A stretch of DNA of 11,241 nucleotides from Candidatus Gastranaerophilales bacterium (GTDB lineage Bacteria; Cyanobacteriota; Vampirovibrionia; Gastranaerophilales; Gastranaerophilaceae): contig CALVEE010000203.1 in assembly GCA_944326495.1 (NCBI GenBank), positions 1 to 11,241 of the forward strand, given 5' to 3'. The translations under genes were made by a program, and so were the position numbers. The notes beneath the pieces were generated by a model. The model was not told the DNA's origin. It saw only the letters and a list, made by a program, of their open reading frames with translations, and made no database searches. Below, one piece after another: positions 6,557-11,241 of this stretch (the first letter of the stretch is position 1; the number at the start of each line of letters is the position of its first letter).

Positions 6557-8327
6557 AATTTTTGAATATATAAAAAATCAGCGATTTGTAATTAATTACT
6601 TAAGAATGTGGCCTTATGTACGTCCATACTGGTTTAGGGCGTTATGCTCCATGCTGATTTGTATTCCTATCGGATCCTTAGACGCGGTTATTGCGCTTGC
6701 GCTAAAGCCTTATATGGATTTGGTTATGGTTGAAAAATCCGTAACCTCTCCCTGGTACATTCCGCTCGGAATTGTTGCTTTCACAACTATTCAGGGGAGT
6801 CTAAAATACCTCTCTGCTTACCTTTCCACCTGGGTCGGAGGTAAAATCACTAACGGACTTAAATTCGATTTATTTAAAAAACTCCTTACATTCGAAACAG
6901 CCTTCTTTGACAGAAGAAATTCCGGAGATGTTATTTTTCAGTTCAATAATCTTGCAGATACAGCTTGCGCAGGGCTGCTTGATAACTTAAGCGTTTTTAC
7001 ACAAAGAATATTTTCTTCTATTTCACTGGTATGCGTTCTGTTCTATAACTCCTGGCAGCTTGCTTTAATCGCTTGTGTGGTTCTCGCATGCGCTTTTGCT
7101 CCTGTTGCAAAATTACAAAAAAGAATTAAAAGCGTTATGGAAAAGACTGTTGTTGCGGACTCTGCTATTATTACGGAATACAACGAAGTTTTTGCCGGAA
7201 ATAAAACAATTACGTCATATAATTTGCAGGCCAATGAAACAGGAAAATTCCATTGGATTTTAAAAAATATATTTAACTTAAGAATAAAAATGGTACAGAA
7301 AACCCAATGGCTCTCTCCTATGATGCATGTCATTGTATCTATCGGAATTGCGGCTGCGATTGGTTACGGCTCACATCTGATTATGACAAACCAGATTACG
7401 AGCGGAAACTTTGTTTCTTTTATTACGGCGTTAATTCTTCTTTATACGCCGGTTAAAAATATCGGTAATAACCTTAATGCGGTTCAGTTTTCGTTTTACG
7501 CAATTGAACAGATATTTGATACTTTAAATGCAGCTCCGGCTATTAGGGATAAAGAAAACGCTGCGGTTTTAAACACTACACCGGAGCAAATCCAATTCCA
7601 GAATGTCTGGTTCGAATATATTGAAAATACACCTGTCTTAAAAAATATTAATCTCGATGTCCACAAAGGAGAAACTATAGCGCTTGTGGGTAATTCCGGA
7701 GGCGGTAAGTCCACTATTGTAAACTTAATCCCGAGATTTTATGACGTAAAAGGCGGTGCTATTAAAATTAACGGAATAGATATTAGAGATTATACGTTAG
7801 AGTCGCTAAGAAACAGCATTTCTGTAGTATTTCAGGATAATTTCTTATTCTCCGGAACTATTCGTGAAAACATCATGCTCGGACGTCCTGATGCAAGTGA
7901 GGATGATATGAAAAAAGCCCTTGAGATGGCATATCTAACAGATTTCGTATCCGAACTCAAAGACGGAGTAGATACTCAAATCGGAGAACGCGGAATTCTG
8001 CTCTCCGGCGGACAGAAACAAAGAGTTGCAATAGCAAGAGCTTTTCTTAAAAATGCTCCGATTATTATCCTGGATGAAGCAACCTCGGCATTGGATAACA
8101 AGGCCGAAGCGATTGTTCAAAAAGCAATCGATAACCTGATGATAGATAAAACCGTTTTTGTTATTGCGCATAGACTTTCAACTATACAAAATGCCGATAA
8201 GATTATCGTAATCAACAACGGAGAAATAGTTGAAGAAGGCAGGCATGAGGATTTACTCAAAATTGAAAACGGCGCTTACAAAGCTCTTTACGAAATGCAG
8301 TTTAAGAAACAAAAAGCTTCCGTATAA
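6549..8327 (+). CDS. msbA: MsbA-like ABC exporter (fused membrane and ATPase domains)
   Basis: A 592-residue half-transporter, the usual size for MsbA-type type IV exporters that dimerise in the inner membrane and flip lipid A-core or other lipid-linked molecules using ATP. The membrane domain covers about residues 25-320, with hydrophobic spans near 31-56, 70-93, 150-185, 257-278 and 286-304. The nucleotide-binding domain runs from about 348: A-loop Tyr357, Walker A GNSGGGKST (381-389), Q-loop Gln429 in VVFQDNFLF, signature LSGGQ (485-489), Walker B IIILDE (505-510, catalytic Glu510), D-loop SALD (513-516) and switch His541. All catalytic residues are present. It starts inside the end of the cupin-remnant frame, with only a weak GGA 8 bases ahead, so coupling to upstream translation is possible. 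Location beside gmhA favours a glycolipid substrate, but drug or peptide exporters of this family look similar, so the symbol is tentative. Confidence 0.85.
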   Translation: MNKIFEYIKNQRFVINYLRMWPYVRPYWFRALCSMLICIPIGSLDAVIALALKPYMDLVMVEKSVTSPWYIPLGIVAFTTIQGSLKYLSAYLSTWVGGKITNGLKFDLFKKLLTFETAFFDRRNSGDVIFQFNNLADTACAGLLDNLSVFTQRIFSSISLVCVLFYNSWQLALIACVVLACAFAPVAKLQKRIKSVMEKTVVADSAIITEYNEVFAGNKTITSYNLQANETGKFHWILKNIFNLRIKMVQKTQWLSPMMHVIVSIGIAAAIGYGSHLIMTNQITSGNFVSFITALILLYTPVKNIGNNLNAVQFSFYAIEQIFDTLNAAPAIRDKENAAVLNTTPEQIQFQNVWFEYIENTPVLKNINLDVHKGETIALVGNSGGGKSTIVNLIPRFYDVKGGAIKINGIDIRDYTLESLRNSISVVFQDNFLFSGTIRENIMLGRPDASEDDMKKALEMAYLTDFVSELKDGVDTQIGERGILLSGGQKQRVAIARAFLKNAPIIILDEATSALDNKAEAIVQKAIDNLMIDKTVFVIAHRLSTIQNADKIIVINNGEIVEEGRHEDLLKIENGAYKALYEMQFKKQKASV

Positions 8328-8347
8328 TAAAAATCTTATTTATTTCA

Positions 8348-8376
8348 TGCTCAACGAACTTTGTTTAGACTATAAT
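8348..8376 (+). promoter_or_regulatory. Probable sigma-70-type promoter of pyk
   Basis: A perfect TATAAT at 8371-8376 lies 43 bases before the pyk ATG. At the usual 17-base spacing the -35 hexamer would be TGCTCA (8348-8353), only 3 of 6 matches to TTGACA, so the -35 is weak or an activator helps. The box sits in the 91-base gap after the exporter gene, the only clear promoter-like place between the glycan genes and pyk. This makes pyk a separate transcription unit. Confidence 0.55.
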
Positions 8377-8404
8377 TAGTATGTATAGAAAAACATTGTA
8401 CACT

Positions 8405-8410
8405 AGAGGA
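8405..8410 (+). promoter_or_regulatory. Ribosome binding site of pyk (AGAGGA)
   Basis: AGAGGA ends 8 bases before the ATG at 8419. It confirms this start over any later in-frame codon, and the resulting N-terminus reaches the conserved KTKIVATLGPAT strand at residues 9-20 as expected. Confidence 0.7.
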
Positions 8411-8418
8411 AATAAATT

Positions 8419-9867
8419 ATGGAAAAGAAATTTAAGCGTGTTAAAACGAAGATTGTAGCAACGCTTGGGCCGGCTACATCGAGTTATGAAATGATTAAAG
8501 CTTTAGTAGAAGCCGGAGCAACAATGTTCCGTTTAAATACTTCTCACGGTTCAGAAGAGGGGCATGCCCAGAATATTGCTTACATAAGACAGGTCTCAAA
8601 AGAATGCGGAAGATATATTCCTGTCTTAATCGACTTACAGGGACCAAAAATTCGTGTAGGTAATATTCCTAATCCGATTGAAATTAAAGAGGGAGAGGAA
8701 ATTGTTCTTGAGGCTTCTGATGACGTAAATAATCCTGAAATAATCCCTGTTGATTATGAAGGAATTGCGGATGATGTTAAGCCGGGGGATAAAATTCTTC
8801 TTGACGATGGAAAAATCGGGCTTGAAGTTATTGAAGTTAACGGGACAAAGGTTAAAGCAAAAGTTCTTTACGGTTCTGAAATCCGTCCGAGAAAAGGTAT
8901 TAATCTTCCGGGCTCAACTGCCAGTTTAGATGCAGTAACAGAACGTGATAAAGAATTTATCCGTTTTGCAGTAGAATATGACGCAGATTATCTTGCGCTT
9001 TCATTTGTAAGAGAAGCTAAAGATATTGAGCTTGCTAAAAAATATACCCAAAACTATGGCGGAAAAATTCCGGTTATTGCAAAAATAGAAAAACCGCAGG
9101 CCGTTGAACATTTAGAAGAAATTTTAAAAGTTGCTGATGGAATAATGGTAGCAAGAGGCGACCTGGGTATTGAAATGTCACCGGAGGAAGTCCCTATTGT
9201 TCAGAAATACATTGTTGACCAGACAATAAGAGAAAGAAAAGCCTGTATTGTAGCTACCCAGATGCTTGAATCAATGATAGAAGAGCCTATTCCTACAAGA
9301 GCGGAAGCAAGTGATGTTGCAAATGCTATTCTGGACGGAACAGACGCAATTATGCTTTCCGGCGAGACTGCAATGGGCAAATATCCTGTAGAAGCCGTTA
9401 AAATGATGAAGAAGATTGCTTCAAATGTTGAAAGCTGTAATTTCTGCTTATCTAATCTGGATTTAGAAATTAATGATAATTACGAGCTTTCTCCGCAAGC
9501 GATATCAAATGCCGCAGTAAAAATGGCAGAGGACTTGAATGCGAAAGCCATTTTAGCCTTCACCCATACCGGTTATACACCTAAACTGCTGTCAAAACTT
9601 CGCCCGACCGTTCCTATTATTGCAATCTCTGATCAGGAATCAACCTGCAGACGTCTTTGCCTGTATTGGGACATCTTTGCAGACCATAAAGACTGGGATA
9701 CGGTTTTGGATGCAGATTTATTAGAAAAAATCAATGATTATATCTTAGAAAACACTAATTTCAAAAAAGGTGAAAGAATAATCATTATCGGTTCTATTCC
9801 AAAACTTATAACAGGCAGAACTAACTTTATCAGAGTCCACAGAATTGGTGCTCCTTTAGAAAAATAG
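8419..9867 (+). CDS. pyk: Pyruvate kinase
   Basis: Catalyses the last step of glycolysis, phosphoenolpyruvate plus ADP to pyruvate plus ATP, in the cytoplasm; normally a tetramer. The 482 residues are standard for the family without the extra C-terminal PEP-utiliser domain found in some Firmicutes. Visible motifs: KTKIVATLGPAT (9-20), FRLNTSHG (37-44; Arg38, Asn40, Ser42), LIDLQGPKIRVG (70-81), the signature IPVIAKIEKPQAVE (217-230) with Lys222 and Glu224, metal ligand Asp248 in ARGDLG, and ATQMLESM (279-286) followed by PTRAEASDVANAILDGTDAIMLSGETA. Residues Leu73, Gln74, Lys77 and Val80 correspond to the set known from rabbit-muscle-numbered studies to mark potassium-independent enzymes (Leu113, Gln114, Lys117, Val120). 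The gene has its own promoter and a hairpin terminator. It appears unrelated to the glycan operon beyond chromosomal proximity, though it shares phosphoenolpyruvate with the pyruvyl transferase. Confidence 0.97.
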   Translation: MEKKFKRVKTKIVATLGPATSSYEMIKALVEAGATMFRLNTSHGSEEGHAQNIAYIRQVSKECGRYIPVLIDLQGPKIRVGNIPNPIEIKEGEEIVLEASDDVNNPEIIPVDYEGIADDVKPGDKILLDDGKIGLEVIEVNGTKVKAKVLYGSEIRPRKGINLPGSTASLDAVTERDKEFIRFAVEYDADYLALSFVREAKDIELAKKYTQNYGGKIPVIAKIEKPQAVEHLEEILKVADGIMVARGDLGIEMSPEEVPIVQKYIVDQTIRERKACIVATQMLESMIEEPIPTRAEASDVANAILDGTDAIMLSGETAMGKYPVEAVKMMKKIASNVESCNFCLSNLDLEINDNYELSPQAISNAAVKMAEDLNAKAILAFTHTGYTPKLLSKLRPTVPIIAISDQESTCRRLCLYWDIFADHKDWDTVLDADLLEKINDYILENTNFKKGERIIIIGSIPKLITGRTNFIRVHRIGAPLEK

Positions 9868-9870
9868 CTT

Positions 9871-9913
9871 AAAAAAAGAAGTCCGCCTGTTAAATTTAAC
9901 AGGCGGACTTCTT
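9871..9913. terminator. Bidirectional rho-independent terminator between convergent genes
   Basis: Bases 9876-9913 form a perfect inverted repeat with 19-base arms meeting at 9894/9895; in practice a GC-containing stem around GTCCGCCTG with a small AT loop. Seven A's at 9871-9877 become a U-tract for the minus-strand transcript, so the hairpin is a textbook terminator for the gene ending at 9914, directly abutting its stop codon. For pyk, which stops at 9867, the downstream side reads CTTCTTCT, a weaker U-run, with the A-run extending the stem by pairing. Confidence 0.85.
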
Positions 9914-11241
9914 CTAACTGGCTAAATTCCAATATTCTGCAATTATATCATCTACAAAATCTCTAAATCTTACTGCAAATACAAAAGAAGCATCACCATC
10001 TGTATCCCAGCCAACACAAATTCTATGTCCATAAGATTCTCTATTTTCATTCATGTGCTTACAGATATTACCAATCATATTACTTGCATGTTTACCAGAA
10101 TTATCTTTATGTCTTACAGAATCAATAGTTCCTTGGTATCTTTGAACCACATTATTAGCAGCTTGGCTTAAAATATTTTTATCAAGCCCAGCTGTTGATA
10201 AAGCTTCAACACATAAATTACCTAATTGAGTTATACGATCTTTAGCAATATTTATTTGATCACCGTATTTATCACCACCACAGTCCATTGCAACATGTAA
10301 TTGAATTGTTGCATCAAAATTATTATATAATTCAGCAAAGCCTTTTGATGTAATTTGTTGTCCTTCTCCATCAGCAGCTGACACATTATAAATTTCAAGA
10401 TGTTCAGAATTTGCTCCGTTCCATGTTGTTGCTTTATTAATTATTTCTGCATTACTTGGTTTAATTACTATGGTTATCTTTTGTTTTTCACCAACTTGGA
10501 CACCATCAACTATAATAGCAACCTCAATAGTATAAGTTCCAGCTGTCGGACTATTGACCGTTAGGGTATTTGTAGCAACATCCATTGAACAATTTAGACC
10601 AGCATTATTACTTAGCTCAAATGTTATTCTGGTAGAATCAATTGCTGTATTGCCATTCATAACACTTGCACTAAACTTATGAGAACTAGCTGTATTTGTT
10701 TCTAAAGTTAACCTATTATTATCTATACCACTATTAAATGCTGATAATGTAAATGTAGAAGCATCACCAATTTCAAGAGCTTTAGCTTTTAATTCTGTAA
10801 TTATTCCATCAATTTTAGATGGCATCATTGTGCTGATTTCTGTAGCATAGTTATCACCAAAGGCATCTTTAACTATTTCAGCCAACTTAGTGCTTTTTTC
10901 AGATAAAGCTTTACAGTATTCAATAGCAGCATTTTTGCGAGCCTCTAACTGTTTTTCTTCGCCTTCTTGTTTATCGGCAGCCTCTACGAGTTTATCATAC
11001 GTTACATTCAACTCATCGAGACTCATATCACCAAAACCATTCGGATAGAACTCTGCAAGCCTTGAAGATACTTGTTCTATTAAATATGTAATAACTGCAC
11101 CGGTATCTAAAGCACCATCGTTATTATCAAATTCACCATTCTGTGCTTTTTCTAGAACATCAGTCTTTATTTCTTTCATTACTGTTAGATATTTGCCATC
11201 ATTAATAATAGTATTAGCAATGGATTCACTAATGTTGGTTG
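9914..11241 (-). CDS. Unrecognised large protein with Ig-like segment, 5' end outside the window
   Basis: I do not recognise the family. The frame ends at a TAG (9914-9916) and remains open to the window edge, giving 441 visible residues. The ATG at 11177-11179 is preceded by 20 further in-frame, protein-like residues (SESIANTIINDGKYLTV) and has no clear ribosome site, so the gene most likely starts beyond 11241. Numbering from that ATG, residues 1-140 are mostly helical and charged (for example EEKQLEARKNAAIEYCKALSEKSTKLAEIV). Residues 142-241 alternate in beta-strand fashion (SAGTYTIEV-like end, PTAGTYTIEVAIIVDGVQVG) and resemble a bacterial Ig-like or cadherin-like domain. Residues 250-421 form a third, mixed part with IQLHVAMDCGGDKYGDQINIAKDRI and HRICVGWDTDGDASFVFAVRFRDFVDDIIAEYW. 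No transmembrane segment is visible. It may be a surface, secreted or appendage-type protein, but nothing proves that. It converges on pyk and shares its terminator. Confidence 0.75.
   Translation of the reverse strand, partial: TNISESIANTIINDGKYLTVMKEIKTDVLEKAQNGEFDNNDGALDTGAVITYLIEQVSSRLAEFYPNGFGDMSLDELNVTYDKLVEAADKQEGEEKQLEARKNAAIEYCKALSEKSTKLAEIVKDAFGDNYATEISTMMPSKIDGIITELKAKALEIGDASTFTLSAFNSGIDNNRLTLETNTASSHKFSASVMNGNTAIDSTRITFELSNNAGLNCSMDVATNTLTVNSPTAGTYTIEVAIIVDGVQVGEKQKITIVIKPSNAEIINKATTWNGANSEHLEIYNVSAADGEGQQITSKGFAELYNNFDATIQLHVAMDCGGDKYGDQINIAKDRITQLGNLCVEALSTAGLDKNILSQAANNVVQRYQGTIDSVRHKDNSGKHASNMIGNICKHMNENRESYGHRICVGWDTDGDASFVFAVRFRDFVDDIIAEYWNLAS

Noticed and set aside
7043..7333. 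Minus-strand and alternate-frame open stretches inside the exporter gene (also 7075-7263, 7496-7714, 7935-8171)
   Set aside because: All lie within an exporter gene with complete motifs; none has a ribosome site or recognisable motifs.
11097..11133. Possible dockerin or EF-hand loop (DNNDGALD) in the minus-strand protein
   Set aside because: Aligned on the NDG core, loop position 1 is Phe and position 12 is Ala, so the key calcium ligands are missing, and there is only one copy.

Overview
The window is low-GC DNA from what looks like a Gram-negative bacterium. It carries a phosphoheptose isomerase (GmhA) and an MsbA-type lipid exporter, which fit an organism that makes LPS or a similar surface glycolipid. 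My best guess is an uncultured gut lineage such as Gastranaerophilales (Vampirovibrionia/Melainabacteria). That rests on general style (AT-rich, glycan genes, large adhesin-like proteins of unknown family) and not on a marker gene, so it is a weak call.

Positions 1-5772 hold a tightly packed plus-strand surface-glycan operon. It contains the 3' end of an unidentified gene (1-207), a GT32-like DXD-type glycosyltransferase (191-985), a GT4 glycosyltransferase (982-2196), a GT2 glycosyltransferase fused to a polysaccharide pyruvyl transferase domain (2223-3980), and a COG5610-type HAD protein with a long uncharacterised C-terminal half (3982-5772). The genes overlap or sit 1-26 bases apart, so co-transcription is very likely. 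The part from about 2200 to 5770 is visibly more AT-rich than what follows, as is common for glycan-diversity loci.

Positions 5832-8327 hold gmhA, a 150-base gap that still encodes the C-terminal half of a cupin (probable gene remnant), and an msbA-like ABC exporter gene. A plausible joint role is this: GmhA feeds heptose synthesis, the transferases build and perhaps pyruvylate a glycan, and the ABC protein flips a lipid-linked core. Only the individual family assignments are secure; the joint pathway is inference.

Positions 8328-9913 hold a separate pyruvate kinase unit with its own -10 box and a perfect palindromic terminator shared with the convergent gene. Its residues match the potassium-independent type of pyruvate kinase.

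Positions 9914-11241 (minus strand) hold a large unrecognised protein with a probable Ig-like segment. Its reading frame stays open to the window edge, so its true start lies outside.

I saw no tRNA, rRNA, CRISPR array, insertion sequence or attachment site. No stretch over 300 bases lacks a gene. The least ordinary items are the GT2-pyruvyltransferase fusion, the DXD-variant transferase, the cupin remnant, the two-part HAD protein and the unidentified minus-strand protein.
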